Shown here piece after piece: positions 1-10,735 of a DNA stretch of 64,000 nucleotides (position 1 is its first letter; every line of letters starts with the position of its first letter). The position numbers were made by a program, and so were the translations under genes. A model generated the notes under the pieces. It did not search any database. It worked only from the letters and a program-made list of their open reading frames with translations, and was not told the DNA's origin. This stretch comes from Podarcis raffonei (lineage: Eukaryota; Chordata; Lepidosauria; Squamata; Lacertidae): the NCBI RefSeq assembly GCF_027172205.1, contig NC_070614.1, forward strand, positions 50,408,001 through 50,472,000. Direction: 5' to 3'.

Positions 1-545
1 TCCTCGCTGCGGGATCACATTCACCCGGTGCTATACCAGCTGCACTGGCTCCCGGTGGAGTACAGGATCAGGTTTAAGGTGCTGGTTTTAACCTTTAAAG
101 CGCTATCCGGCCTAGGACCCTTGTACCTACGGGACCGCCTCTCCTGGTATGTCCCATAGAGGAACTTACGGTCTTCAAATAAAAACATCCTGAAGGTCCC
201 AAGCCACAGAGAGGTTAGGCTGGCCTCAACTAGAGCCAGGGCTTTTTCAGCTGTGGCTCCGATCTGGTGGAACGCTCTGTCACAAGAGACTAGGGCCCTG
301 CGGGACTTGACATCTTTCTGCAGGGCCTGCAAGACAGAGCTGTTCCACCAGGCCTTTGGTCAGGGCACAGCCTGACTCCCTCCTTTGGCAATCTCCACAG
401 AACTTTATCTTAATGGTTGCCACCAATTTGATTTTAATTAATTTTTATAATGAAATGATTTTAGAATGTTGCACTATTTTATTGTTGTTAGCCGCCCTGA
501 GCCCGGCTTCGGCTGGGGAGGGCGGGATATAAATAATTTTTTTAA
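1..545 (+). mobile_element. CR1/L2-clade LINE, 3' end
   Basis: The plus strand encodes the C-terminal end of a LINE reverse transcriptase (LHWLPVEYRIRFKVLVLTFK, later FSAVAPIWWNAL). It is followed by a 3' tail reading gccgccctgagcccggcttc and ending in an AT-rich run near 540. Stops within the frame show a dead copy. Clade is by motif similarity only. Confidence 0.75.
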
Positions 546-567
546 AAAATTCTTATTATTATTAGAA

Positions 568-703
568 TGTCACAGGTTGAATCCCCGTTGTCTCCTGGTA
601 GGTCTGGGAAACTCTCCTGCCTGAGGACCTGGAGAGAGATGCTGCCAGTCAGTGTAGACAGTGCAGAGCTAGCTGGACCACTGGTCTGACGTGGTTATAA
701 GCC
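568..703 (+). mobile_element. tRNA-derived SINE fragment
   Basis: Begins with a B-box-like ggttgaatccc and runs through ctgccagtcagtgtagacag and ggtctgac, the body of a common reptile tRNA-derived SINE. A related copy lies inverted at 15478-15606 in the matching part of gene A, so this SINE predates the D/A inverted duplication. Confidence 0.6.
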
Positions 704-906
704 AGCGGGTGATGTTCTTAGATGCCAGGGTTACCTCGGAAGTGGGAACCTTGTTGATATCTGCTCAGACTGCAATGTGGATCTGTCTTTGTTTCTTGGA
801 CGATGTTTCTGTAACCCTTATTCAAGCATTAATACTACTCATGAGTAAGAAAGCATGCAAGGGGCCTGGGGGCATGCTGGAAAGCTCTGACACATACCAG
901 TTACTT

Positions 907-1196
907 CTTTTATAATAATTTTTATTGGTTTTACAATTTGGTTTTACATTCACAGAAAAAATCAAATAAAAAATATATAAAATTATCGGACTCCCATCCT
1001 CCCTTTTGTGGAGTCCACAAATAACCATTTTCACTGCAAATCATATTATCCTCCATTTATCCACAAAACTCTATTTTCTCTTGTAGTTCTTTTCACATTG
1101 CAAGTGTTATTTCAATCTTGGTAATGTTTTAACTGTTTACAGGGTTCTGTCAAATATATTACAAATGTTTCCCAATCCTTATTAAAAAAATTATCA
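907..1196 (-). mobile_element. L1 3'-UTR end (antisense)
   Basis: Read on the minus strand this is an AT-rich L1 3' UTR ending in an A-rich tail near 907. It shares phrases (gtaaacagttaaaa, taacacttgcaatgt) with the L1 tails at 12975-13440 and 30609-31224. It directly abuts a U6 snRNA copy, see the next entry. Confidence 0.55.
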
Positions 1197-1200
1197 CCCA

Positions 1201-1294
1201 GAAAAAATATGGAACGCTTCACGAATTTGTGTGTTATCCTTGCACAGGGGCCATGCTAATTTTCCCTGTATCATTCCAATTTTAGTACACATGC
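1201..1294 (-). pseudogene. U6 snRNA pseudogene
   Basis: The minus strand matches vertebrate U6 snRNA from about nucleotide 17 to the 3' end. The plus strand shows tatggaacgcttcacgaatt, then ggggccatgctaat, then attccaattttagta. There are scattered substitutions and the 5' hairpin is missing, so this is a retro-copied pseudogene. On the minus strand it lies immediately 5' of an L1 3' end. Confidence 0.85.
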
Positions 1295-1473
1295 TCCTGA
1301 TCTTCTCCTCTCCTCTTCCAAGTGGGGAATTCATGAAACCACAACTCTCTGTTGGCAACCCTGCCTGGATGAACCCGATTTAGTTATGGCTTGCCCCTTA
1401 AAACCTCCGCGAGCCACAGACTCCTAATCACTTAGCCATTGTACTCATTTTCCTTTATGGACAGCTCCTGTAG

Positions 1474-1800
1474 CTCCTCCTCCTGCCCCGGTGCTGACAG
1501 TGGACCCTCCTTCTGGAGTGGTGGAGGAAGGGGGATTCCTGCGCCTCACTTGCTCGGCCTTTGGCAGCGACGCAGAGCAAAGGTTCCATTTCTACAAGGA
1601 TGGGGTCAAGATTTCCTCCAGCACTGAAGAGTCTCTGGTGGCCTCCGGAGAACCCAGGAATGCCTTCTCGACCGCCTCTGCAAACACCCTGGTCCAAGTC
1701 ACAGCCAGCATCCACACTGGGGGATTTGCTTGCAGGTATGAGCAGAAACTGAGCAGCCGATGGATCATGTCTCCCTGGAGCCAAACGGTGAATCTCACAG
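1474..1800 (+). CDS. Gene D exon: Ig domain, V-type (VLTVDPP)
   Basis: Acceptor ctcctgtag and donor gtgagcc. 327 nt, phase 1-1. Cysteines in RLTCSAF and GFACRYE, WS motif in MSPWSQTVNLTG. It is near-identical to two exons of gene A (13443-13769 and 14439-14765). Confidence 0.85.
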
Positions 1801-1966
1801 GTGAGCCATGCCCCACCGGGAACACAGAGCCCACATTAGAAGTGGGACAGTCCTCTTGTGGGTTTTGTGTTTGAACTGCAAGACTGAAGGATGGAGGGAA
1901 AAGTGCAAGGGGTGGGAACAATACCGTTCTTTGCTGCGACTTCCCAGCTCCCAGCCTCCTCCTCCT

Positions 1967-2014
<48 letters not shown>

Positions 2015-5000
2015 TCCTTCTTTCTTTCTTTCTTATTTATATTTTGACAAAGTAATAATCATAAATAAATACGAATAAAAATGTGCCCGCCTCCACTGAG
2101 ACCATTCCACTCTAACTATCAAATCTCCCAAAATTCCAACACCTCTTGTGATGGTTTGACCCCTTTCCATTTTAACAGTACAAATTCTACAAACACCTTC
2201 CATATCTCCTCAGAGTCATTTCTCCTGCGTATTCCCCGTCTTACCTTAATAGCAAATGTTAATTTATCATTCATAGCTATATCCCACATTTCTTTACCCT
2301 ATTCTTCCATTTTATATTCTGCTTGCCCCTTCCACTTCCTAGCTATAATAATTCGTGCAGCTGTCAATAAATTTGTGACCAAGTCCTTCCTAGCCTGTGA
2401 ACCTTCCACCCCATCGTAAATTGATAATAATGCTACCTCTGGAATTTTGGTCAGCTTTAACCCAGTGATTTCTGTTATCTCCTTAAACACCCTTTGCCAT
2501 TTTTAAAAATATATTTCATTATTGGAAATATGTAAACTATTGCTGTGATGGGATGATGAGCTGCTTGTGCGTGAAGTTCCTAGTCCCTCAGAGTTTGGCT
2601 AAGTCCACAAACCTCTGTCTGTGACGGAGCTCCTTAAGCATGGCTCCGTCAGTCGCTGGTAGAATCAGACAGTGGGCGTTTACGGAACTTCTTCCAGCAT
2701 AAAAGTTCCTTAACGGAAACGCGTCTTCTGGACTCTCGGCGTGACAGTTTCTGGCGAGGAGTGGGTGTCCCTATGGGAGGTCCTGAAACCTCCCCACTGT
2801 TTTCGCTGGAAGTGTCTCTGAGCCCTCCCTCCGACTCACTTTCCCTTGGAGCTCCTCCTCTCCCCCTGCTGGTTCCCTCCTCAGCTGATAAGTCTCTCTC
2901 AGCCTCTGTGAGCCCTTTCACCTCCTGTTTCTCCGATGGCAGTTCCCTGACAATTACATATTGGACTACTGCAACGTACTCTACATTGGGCTGTCCACGG
3001 AGGCTCAGGTCAATTCTGTGTCCAGGGCAGCTGTCTACCAGCTCCATCTGGTAAGCGGGATGAGACACTCCCTGCCTGCGGACTGTCTCACCAGAGTGGT
3101 GCATGCTCTGGTTATCTCCCGCTTGGACTACTGCAACACACTTTATGTGGGGCTACCTTTGAAGGTGACCTGGAAACTACAACTAATCCAGAATGTGGCA
3201 GCCAGACTGGTCACTGTGAGTGGCCACGGAGACCATGTAACACTGGTCCTGAAAGACCTACATTGGCTACCAGTACATTTCCGAGCACAATTCAAAGTAT
3301 TGGTGCTGACCTTGAAAGCCCTAAACGGCCTCTGCCCGGGACCTGATGGAGCGTCTCCACCCCCACCATTCAGCCCGGACACTGAGGTCCAGCTCCGAGG
3401 GCCTTCTGGTGGTTCCCTCCCTGCAAGAAGTGAGGTTACAGGAAACCAGGCAGAGGGCCTTCTCGGTAGTGGCGCCCGCCCTGTGGAACGCCCTCCCATC
3501 AGATGTCAAGGAAATAAACAACTATCTGACTTTTAGAAGACATTTGAAGGCAGCCCTGTTTAGGGAAGTTTTTAATGCTGTGACATCACATTGTTGGGGA
3601 AGGGGAGAAGGGAGGAGAGATTTTCAAAATCTGATTTTGAGTTTACGAGGCATTGTAGTAAAGGATGGAATGGGATAGTCAATCCCCAGCAGTAATCAAA
3701 GTTGAGCCATTTTGGTAGTTGTAACTGTGAGAGAGATCAAAGGAGCTCTGGCCAAGATCTCTCAGCGTAGTCACAAAACTGCCACCATCATAGTTCCTAG
3801 GGGAAGCCAACAGAGTACAATACTGAAGATTCAAGTCTGTTGTGAAGATGAGCTTTAATGTGATGTAGCAAAGGGGCAGGTTTATTTTAAGCAGTTCTTC
3901 AGTCTTGGGGGGCACAGATATTGTTGTTGCTCTACAACTTCCATCATCCCCTGCCAACTTAGCAGAAGTTGTAGTTCAACAACATCCGGGGGGCAAGGTT
4001 GAAGAACTGTGAAAGCCTTTGCTTATGTGGCGGGAAACAGCGCTTGAGGAATATTCTGGTCTTCACCAAGGTGGTGCTGTTGATCGCTGGTGAGGAACAT
4101 TCTCTTTGTGAATGAATGATACACGCAAAGTCTAAACCATCTGGGTGATTCTGCCCAAGCCATTCTGTTGTTTTTGCCAGGTCCAAGGAACACAAAGCAA
4201 GGTCCCTGAATATAGTCACAAAGTCCACATCCTCCTGGTTCCTTAGGGAAGGCGAGAGAGCACAATTGCTATAACATTGCTTCATGTTTTGAATATAGCT
4301 GTATATTAAGGAGAGGTGCTTAAGGGATTGGTCTGGAAGTTGCATAGTCTGATATTGTAGCCCTAATCTCACATATGGGGAATTCTCTGCCAAAGATTCC
4401 TGGACCCCATCCAGAACATAAATCTTGTTAGCTGACAATAGGAACTAGTGTTACTTCAATTTGAGTCTGTAGCATTGAATTCCTGGGAGACAGAAGTGCT
4501 TAACAAGCTAGCCACAAAAACTTCTCTTCCTTTCTCTCTGCTCCTTCAACTTCCCTTTCAGACCTTCCTCGTGCTCCAGTTTTCTCTGTTTCTCCAAAGA
4601 AGGATGTCTATACAAGAGGGGAATCTGTGGAACTCAAGTGTTCATCTTCCGAAACCCGACATGTATCAAGGACCCAGTTTTTCAGGGACCATCAGGATCT
4701 GCATTCAGTCAAGCCCTCCTCTCCCTCCTCTCTGAACAACGTCACACACACCCTGCGCCTGGTTATTCAAGATGGTGGAGATTACTCCTGCAGGTACCAC
4801 ATTGTGGAATCTGGGCGAGAGATCGCATCCAGAGAGAGCAACTCCATCAGGATTTCGCTATCGGGTGAGGAGGTCTTTCTTTGCAATACGGATCTCTTGG
4901 AAGTTGAATTGGGAAGCTGGATTGAAACTGAGTAATTTGGCTGGTCAAAGGAACAGGAGGGGAATTTTATGAATAGAATTTGACTATGTATAAAATTCAA

Positions 5001-7800
5001 TTATCATCAGAAATTCTGTAGTCCTCCCAAAGTCCTATTTCCTTTTCTCATTAATCTGCTTGCTTATTGAGGGGGAGAGAGGTTATAGGTCTACAACTCC
5101 CATCAGTCATCCACCAAGCAGCTTGATGGGTATTGCAGTCCAACAGCATCTGGGAACCCATGGTTCAAACATGCTTGTTTAGGTGAGCTTTTCTCAAGAA
5201 ATTATGTTTGTCAAAAATTGATAGGTTTTGCTGAAACGTTCCACCAGTTAATGGAATAGAATTGTGGAAATTTGTGTGCAGTATTTGTTTAATGCAGGAC
5301 TAAGAAGGACCAAGGCATTCTTAGCACAAAACAAGCATACCTTGAACCAACAACTCATTTAAAGTATTTGTGGATGAGGAACCAAAGGAGAATAGCTTAA
5401 GGAAGGGGCTGAATGGCATTTTCCCCTTGCACTTCTTCCCTTTCCCCAATGCAGTTCTGCCTCCACCAGCTCCAGAGCTGTCCATTATCCCTCCAAGACA
5501 GACCTTTCTCCAGGGACAACGGATCACGTTGAAATGCTCCCACCCAGAAGGGCAGCTGGCAGCCAAGTTCTTCTTTTATGAATTGAAAGCAGATGGTAAT
5601 TACACTAGACCCCAAGAACAGTCCGATAATACCCTGGAAATAACTGCAGAATTTCAGGAAATAAAGAAAACATTTGTCTGTGCCTACTTGGAAGATAACA
5701 GTGCAGGACAACTGTCTGAACGGAGTAACCGCATTGAGGTTTCCATCCCTGGTGAGTAAAGTTTGGCTAGTTCATATCATCAGAAGGCAGAGGGCCTTCT
5801 TGGTAGTGGCACCCACTAGGAAATAAACAACTACCTGACTTTTAGAAGACACCTGAAGGTGCCCTGCTTAGGAAATTTTTTAATATTTGATGTCTTATCA
5901 TGTTTATAATATTATATTGTGAGCCGCCCAGAGTGTGTGTGTGTATGTATGTATGTATGTATGTATGTATAAATAATTTATTTCTTTAAAGACTTGCTTT
6001 CAACATTGTGCTATGTACTTGTCTTGAATTTTCAAGAGGAAGCCTGTTAGTGTGTTTTTAAGGACATCCCCGCTCCTTTATTTTTTATCTTCACAGCTCA
6101 GTTGCCAGATTCACCTGCTACATCAATGGGGCATGTATGGTGGGCTAGTCTACTTTTGATCCCGGCAGTCGTGTTTGCGTACTATTGTTGGAGAAAGAAA
6201 GGCAGTAAGTGATGGGCCCTTGGGACCATCCAACTTAAACCCCAGAAGAAGAGCCTGCCTCCTGTTGGGCCTAGTTCCATAGATTAACTATGCACTGCTA
6301 TTAAAAATCCCATAATAATACAATCTGTAAGTGGAAACCAGCCCACTTTGTTAAGTTAATGACTTGGGCTGGCTAGTTAAGTACCACAATTTAGCATAAC
6401 GAAAAAAGACGCTCTGTGTCATAGAATAGATGGGTTGGCTTTTCTTCCAACTCCTTACCTACCTACATAGGAGAACAATAGGCAGAGTTGTGTGAGAGCT
6501 GGAAGCTAGAGAAAGGCCCGGGGGTGGGGGGAGCAGAAAAATTGGGGTTGGGGACAGGTTTCTTTCCAATTTTTCTGGGTTTTTCCCAGGCTTTCCCATC
6601 TCTAAGAGAGAGACATGTTTGCACTGGGTTTGGGGGCTGTCCTGGAAAGCTAATGGGGAAGCAAGATCTACTGGGATGTCAGTGCTATGATACCTTCCAT
6701 CCTATGCTCTGGTTGTTTATGTGTGTAAATAAAACAATATACCCTAGAGACACCACAGTCCCTGCTGACCTTCATTCCAAGGAAACAGAGTCCTGGATCA
6801 GTGCAGGAATTTGTGGAGAATCTCACAGATCAGAGATTAGGATGGTGCATAACCATACTTTTAACTTTTCACTCCCTTTCTCTCTCTCTCTAGTTCTTCT
6901 TGCCTTGGGCACATCAAAATATCAGCTAGCATCTGAGACAAAGGAAAGCAAGGAGGAAACGAGTCAAGACATGTTTGGGTTGTTGGTACCCCAAAAGACA
7001 GACTTTCAGGTCAAAGTAAGTAGAAAGGTTTAGGTTTGCATTTTGCTTCCATCTGAGCTCGGGAAATGAGTCCATCCTCTTACTGAAACCAGTTTTACGG
7101 GTCAGGATCGCTTTCAAAGAAGCTTAGGAATTGTAATGATTGGTCTTCCGTCCAGGTGAGAAAGTAAACAAGTGTGTAGCTGTCCTTAGAGAATTAGCTA
7201 CAGCCAGGAGTGGGGATGGCCACTTGAATGGAAACCAAAACCAAAAAAAGAACTCATGAACCTCTTGTGGCTATAACTGCTAAATTGGCCATCCATGGAC
7301 AAAGGAACACAAGAAGCTCCTTTATACCGAGTCAGGCGATTGGTCAGCCTAGCTCAGTATTATCTGCATTGATTGGTAGTGGCTCTTGAGGGTTTCAGAC
7401 TGGAGTCTACCTGACGATACCATCAGGGATCAAACCTGGGAGCTGTTGCATGCAGTGCAGATACCATGCCACTCAGCTACAGCCCTTATCCCCCACCCCA
7501 CAAACTAAGGTAAGGCCAAAAAAAAAAAAAGGTCAAGGACCCCTGGACGGTTATGTCCAGTCAAAGCCGTGGGTCACCCTCGGTTTCCCTCTCCATCCTC
7601 AGAGCTCAGACGTCACCTATGCCACCATTGCCTCCCCACCGACTGTGACTCCCTCCGAACCAACGCTGAAGGACGATCCCATCTCGGCAAAAGACGAAGA
7701 AGTCCTCTACAGCGATCTTCTCTTCCATCCTCAACAAAGCCACCACGAGGCTGTGCAGGAAAGAGATGGCCCAGAAGTGGAGAGGGCAGGTCCCGTGTGA
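1474..7800 (+). CDS. Gene D: ITIM-bearing Ig-superfamily receptor (5' partial)
   Basis: A spliced receptor gene. Coding exons are 1474-1800, 4562-4864, 5455-5751 (three Ig domains), 6097-6204 (membrane), 6894-7015 and 7603-7800 (tail). Every boundary has AG/GT, Ig exons are phase 1-1, the tail switches to phase 0, and the exons total 451 codons plus stop TGA at 7798. Each Ig domain keeps its cysteine pair (for example LTCSAF and FACRYE). The membrane segment is WWASLLLIPAVVFAYYCW followed by RKK. The last exon carries two ITIMs, VTYATI and VLYSDL, which in this receptor class recruit SH2 phosphatases (SHP-1/2) and inhibit leukocyte activation. No leader exon was found, so the start lies upstream of the window or is lost. 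The gene is the inverted relative of gene A. Its exact family (LILR/CHIR-like or Fc-receptor-like) is uncertain. Confidence 0.8.
1968..2034 (+). repeat. (CTTT)n microsatellite
   Basis: About 65 bases of ttcttt repeats with one interruption (ttcc), in the intron between the first two Ig exons of gene D. Confidence 0.9.
2040..2510 (-). mobile_element. L1 ORF2 C-terminal fragment (antisense)
   Basis: The minus strand encodes LVTNLLTAARIIIARKWK, the conserved end of L1 ORF2 also seen at 44575 and in the large L1 at 17919. 5' truncated and intronic to gene D. Confidence 0.75.
2511..2949. other. Intron sequence, no recognised gene
   Basis: No splice-bounded Ig exon. The minus strand is open and rich in Glu, Arg and Ser, which might be the relic of some retroelement first ORF, but no motif supports a name. 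Confidence 0.4.
2950..3600 (+). mobile_element. CR1/L2-clade LINE, RT C-terminal part
   Basis: Encodes AVYQLHLVSGMRHSLP, HALVISRLDYCNTLYVGLPL and KDLHWLPVHFRAQFKVLVL, the same family as the copies at 12366, 28049, 37338, 38665 and 61110. It ends in WNALPSDVKEINNYLTF-RRHLKAALFRE coding. It shows an internal duplication and frame breaks. Intronic to gene D. Confidence 0.8.
3600..4440. other. Intron with repeat-derived sequence
   Basis: Holds two diverged direct copies of a roughly 300-400 base segment (3680-3957 and 3959-4438, aligned around tagtcacaaaactgcc / tagtcacaaagtccac). It also holds the reptile repeat gttgtagttcaacaacatc. No leader exon for gene D was found here. Confidence 0.4.
4562..4864 (+). 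CDS. Gene D exon: Ig domain, F-type (FSVSPKKDVY)
   Basis: Acceptor ttccctttcag, donor gtgagg, 303 nt, phase 1-1. Cysteines in VELKCSSSE and GDYSCRYH; N-glycosylation site NVT. It is the intact counterpart of the gene A exon that is split by an L1 at 17919-21278. Confidence 0.85.
5455..5751 (+). CDS. Gene D exon: Ig domain, P-type (PELSIIPPRQ)
   Basis: Acceptor ccccaatgcag, donor gtgagta, 297 nt, phase 1-1. Cysteines in ITLKCSHPE and FVCAYLE. Closest relative is the gene A exon 16898-17188. Confidence 0.85.
5780..5995 (+). mobile_element. CR1/L2-clade LINE 3' end with (GTAT)n tail
   Basis: Ends with gtgagccgcccagagtgtgt and a GTAT microsatellite. A matching copy sits in inverted orientation downstream of the equivalent Ig exon of gene A (16673-16860), so the insertion is older than the D/A duplication. 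Confidence 0.75.
6097..6204 (+). CDS. Gene D exon: transmembrane segment
   Basis: Acceptor tcttcacag, donor gtaagt, 108 nt, phase 1-1. Short proline-rich stalk, then WWASLLLIPAVVFAYYCW and a basic RKK stop-transfer. No charged residue lies inside the membrane span, as expected of an ITIM receptor. Confidence 0.85.
6205..6893. other. Intron, no recognised feature
   Basis: Separates the membrane exon of gene D from its first tail exon. Ends in the pyrimidine tract ctctctctctctag. I see no gene or clear repeat. Confidence 0.4.
6894..7015 (+). CDS. Gene D exon: cytoplasmic tail, membrane-proximal
   Basis: Acceptor ctctctctag, donor AAA|gtaagt, 122 nt, entering in phase 1 and leaving in phase 0. 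Encodes an acidic and polar linker (TKESKEETSQDMFGLL). No ITIM. Confidence 0.7.
7300..7490 (-). mobile_element. tRNA-derived SINE
   Basis: Reverse copy of the SINE whose body reads ctagctcagtattatctgca on this strand. A tRNA-like head (gatcaaacctggg, ccactcagctac) lies at the right end. Confidence 0.7.
7603..7800 (+). CDS. Gene D exon: tail with two ITIMs and stop
   Basis: Acceptor ccatcctcag, phase 0, stop TGA at 7798-7800. Contains VTYATI and, about 28 residues on, VLYSDL. Both fit the (S/I/V/L)xYxx(I/V/L) consensus. Confidence 0.85.
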   Translation, partial: SSDVTYATIASPPTVTPSEPTLKDDPISAKDEEVLYSDLLFHPQQSHHEAVQERDGPEVERAGPV

Positions 7801-7869
7801 AGCAATGGGTGGATTTGTCCCTTTCAGTCTCTCCTTTTTCCACTCTCAGTTCTCCACACTGACACATCA

Positions 7870-8127
7870 GTTTGTGATTTATTTATTTTTTAATTCTCAT
7901 AAAAACTGAGCAGCATCTTAGAAGGAATATCTCCTAGCAGACATACCTGCCTGTGCAATTTTGCTTTTCCTGCACATCCTTGCAAAGCAATTTCCCCTGA
8001 TCATAATGTGTCCCTGCATGCTATTTTCACCAATATATGCACACTTTACTAAGTGTGCATTTTTGCACATGTTGCTCAGCTGGAGAACTGCAAAATTAGC
8101 GTGAATCTCGAAGGCTGCCACTTTCTC
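7870..8127. other. Unclassified repeat-like sequence
   Basis: 3' flank of gene D. AT-rich with a short palindrome (tatgcacactttactaagtgtgcat). No coding potential recognised. Confidence 0.35.
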
Positions 8128-8355
8128 TTTTCTTTTTTGTATATCATTTTTATTACGTTTTCTGTTTTACAATTTAAAATGCTCATTTTACATCCTTAAG
8201 ATATCAGTGACTTCTCTTTCCATGGTTCATTTTACATATCACAAATCCCTGCATATTTTGCAAAAATTATGCCATTCAGTGTTTCATTATTGCATCCATC
8301 AAAACTTGTTTACACTGCTGAATTTATCTTAATGCCGCCAGCGTTTTCAGCTGTA
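8128..8355 (-). mobile_element. L1-like 3'-UTR segment (antisense)
   Basis: Shares long stretches (ctgttttacaatttaaaa, aaatccctgcatattttgca, aaaacttgtttacactgctg) with the segment that flanks 32955-34207. Read on the minus strand it resembles LINE 3' UTR. Confidence 0.5.
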
Positions 8356-8362
8356 CGTGCTC

Positions 8363-8478
8363 CGGTGGCGCGGCAGCAGCAGGCCCCTTTAGCTAAAGTG
8401 GTGCTTCAGGTTAAGAACAGTTTCAGGTGAAGTACGGACCTCCGGAATGAATTAAGTACTTAACCTGAGGTACCACTG
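8363..8478 (-). mobile_element. MITE family 1, half copy
   Basis: Right end ttaacctgaggtaccactg followed by TA. The internal sequence matches the complete copy at 23559-23784. Confidence 0.7.
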
Positions 8479-8514
8479 TATATAAAAAAGACAGGAATTC
8501 CTTTGAATGATGAC

Positions 8515-8654
8515 GTGCTGTCGTGCCGCCAGAGCACGATTTCTGTTCTCATCCTGAAGCAAAGTTCTTAACCTGAAGCACTATTTCTTGGTTAGCGGAG
8601 TCTGTAACCTGAAGCGTATGTAACCTGAAGCGTCTGTAACCTGAGGTACCACTG
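8515..8654 (+). mobile_element. MITE family 1, half copy
   Basis: Runs through gagcacgatttctgttctca to the terminal gaggtaccactg plus TA. Lies in opposite orientation to the preceding half copy, so this is a rearranged pair. Confidence 0.7.
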
Positions 8655-9034
8655 TACTGTGTATATCGGGTGTCACTGCCAAGGCAGGCTGCCCAGAAGC
8701 AGCCTCTTCTCCGTAGCCGATGGGCAAAACCCCAATTGTTCCTTTGAAAGTTGATGCAAGAAGCAGGGCGAGCAGAAGTCTGATATTACTAGCAGGGAGC
8801 TGTGGAGGAAGCTGTGGTTTTGTTTTGTTCTTCTGAGAAGAGAGGAATCTGGGGTTGTGGCCAGTGTAGTCTACCAAGTGAGGAAGTACTGCTTTTTATT
8901 CTGCACAACCACACAGGTTCAAGGCCTGCCGTTCTCTCCAGTTTAAACCAAACCTCACACACAGCGAGGGGAGAATCTGTCCATGTTGACGGACTTTGGG
9001 AGAAGTGATGTGCGCTGGGCATGCTTTATTTTTT

Positions 9035-9470
9035 CTATTTTTTTAAAATTTTTATTGGAAATTTTATTTACAACATAACATAAACCCTCTGCCCCCCAAT
9101 GCAGAAATCCACCCTCATTAAACATGAACATAACATACAATAAGCATAACATACAACAATACAAATAAAAGACTTCCTTTATCCTGTATCTGGCCTCCTT
9201 ATTTACTTCTTATAAGCTGTTTCCTTTATGAATAATTATTAAGATTTTTCTAATTGTAACTTAAATATCCACAAAGTCTCCTGCAGACATTAATCGAAAC
9301 AAGTCCAGGTATGTCTTTTAGGGCACTGTTTTGTGAAGTATTCTCTGCATTTTCCCCATGCTTTTTGAAACTGTGATCTCTAATTGCCTCTGTTAATCTA
9401 GCCTGTTCAATATACTCTAACAGTTTGTCTTGCCATTCCCTGTAATCGGAATCCGGTGCAATCAGACCAG
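9035..9470 (-). mobile_element. LINE (probably L1) 3' part, antisense
   Basis: Starts with a T-rich run reading aaatttttattggaaatttt on the plus strand, which is a reversed poly-A tail and polyadenylation region, and continues as AT-rich UTR-like sequence. Confidence 0.5.
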
Positions 9471-9557
9471 GATTGAGGCAATATGTTCAAACCCTCTTGT
9501 TCCAGTGAGCAACCTGGCCGCTGAATTCTGTGGGATGTAAACACAGGAGTAGTCAAT

Positions 9558-10020
9558 GACAACATTCCTACAGTGTACATGTTAGAACATGGGGAGGGAT
9601 GTCAGTCCAGCAAGCAGGTAAACTTCCTGGGGACGGACTTCCTCCGCATGTGACCAGAGGTGGGTGTGGCCTCACCTGTGCAGGTAATGACAAAAGCACA
9701 GGGCAGGCAGCCACTCTCTGCCATTTTCCTTTGATGAGGAAACATCTAAAGATGCTCTCTTGGCTCCCAGCCAAGAGAGGACAAAGGGACTATCTTGCTA
9801 TAAGATAGATTCTAAATGTATGTAACCTTTTTAAGCCTGTCTGCCTTTTGGGATCACATTGTGAACAGAACGTGAGTAAACTCTTTTATACTTTTATGAA
9901 GACTGTGTCGTGTCTTGTATTTTAAGAGGGAACAAAGGGGAAATTACCAGAGTAATTATTATAGAGGTTCTAGCGAACCTGTGCACACGTTACCGTTGCG
10001 AACTTAAAGGGGAATGTCTA
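9558..10020 (+). mobile_element. Possible solo LTR
   Basis: A GC-balanced block with a promoter and polyadenylation-like middle (gtgagtaaactcttttatac). It has LTR-like layout but I could not fix its ends or a target duplication. A fossil if real. Confidence 0.3.
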
Positions 10021-10084
10021 TAAACTCTGCTGATATTTTGGGAACTTGTTAGCACAAGTTGGATAAGGATATAATTAGTCAATA

Positions 10085-10215
10085 TATCCTCTCCTGCACC
10101 CCAGAACATTCCCACAAATTCTGCACCAGCTGAAGTTTCCAAACCGTCTTCAGAGGCAGCCCTACCTATAATGCATTGCAGTAATCTAACCTTGAGGATA
10201 CAAGAGCATAGACAA
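10085..10215 (-). mobile_element. CR1/L2-clade LINE fragment
   Basis: The minus strand reads LDYCNALYVGLPLKT-like coding sequence (plus strand: attgcagtaatctaacc, ggcagccctacctataatgc). Short diverged piece. Confidence 0.6.
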
Positions 10216-10557
10216 CAACTTCAACCATTCCTATCATCCCTCGAGGACAGACCATGTTGGCTGGGGCTGATGGGAGCTGGATCCCAAGATCATCGAGGGA
10301 GCCACAAGTTCCCCATCCCTGATCTAGGGAGAGGAACAGCAGCTAACTGGGCAAATCTGCCGCTTAGAGGCACCCTTGGGCAACAGGGCAAAGTATTTTA
10401 GACAGACAGCCTCTTGAGGAAAGAGCTGCAGAAAGTGAGCCGAGCCATTTGCTGGAATAGGCAGGGGAAGGCAGAACACTGCCCTCTTCCCTGACCCCTT
10501 CCACCCCATCTCCCTGGTCGTAAATCCCCATCTGAATATCTTAATCTCCCTGACGGC

Positions 10558-10735
10558 TCATTCTTCTTCAGAATCTCTGTATCGTTCTGCTCTCTTCTTG
10601 CCCTGAAGGGGAATGCAGTTGTAGAGACCTTCCTCCTGGTCTTCCGCTGGTTTGGCTCCGCTCTCCATCCATGATTGCGATATTGGGGGCTGAGGCAGAG
10701 CAGGGGGCAGCAAGGCAGTAAAAGGCGTCTGAGTC
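10558..10735 (-). CDS. Gene A exon: end of cytoplasmic tail
   Basis: Acceptor ctccttttcag, stop TGA at 10558-10560. Entered in phase 2 because the previous exon ends in phase 2. Encodes a proline-rich stretch, then DQEEGLYNCIPLQGKK. In genes C and D the corresponding last exon is entered in phase 0 and carries ITIMs. Confidence 0.65.

Noticed and set aside
2649-3104. Open frame of 151 codons rich in Glu, Arg and Ser
   Set aside because: No recognisable domain; partly overlaps a LINE on the other strand.
3959-4438. Long open frame of about 159 codons on the minus strand
   Set aside because: It lies in a gene D intron, resembles the adjacent segment 3680-3957 and shows no domain or splice context; more likely repeat-derived.
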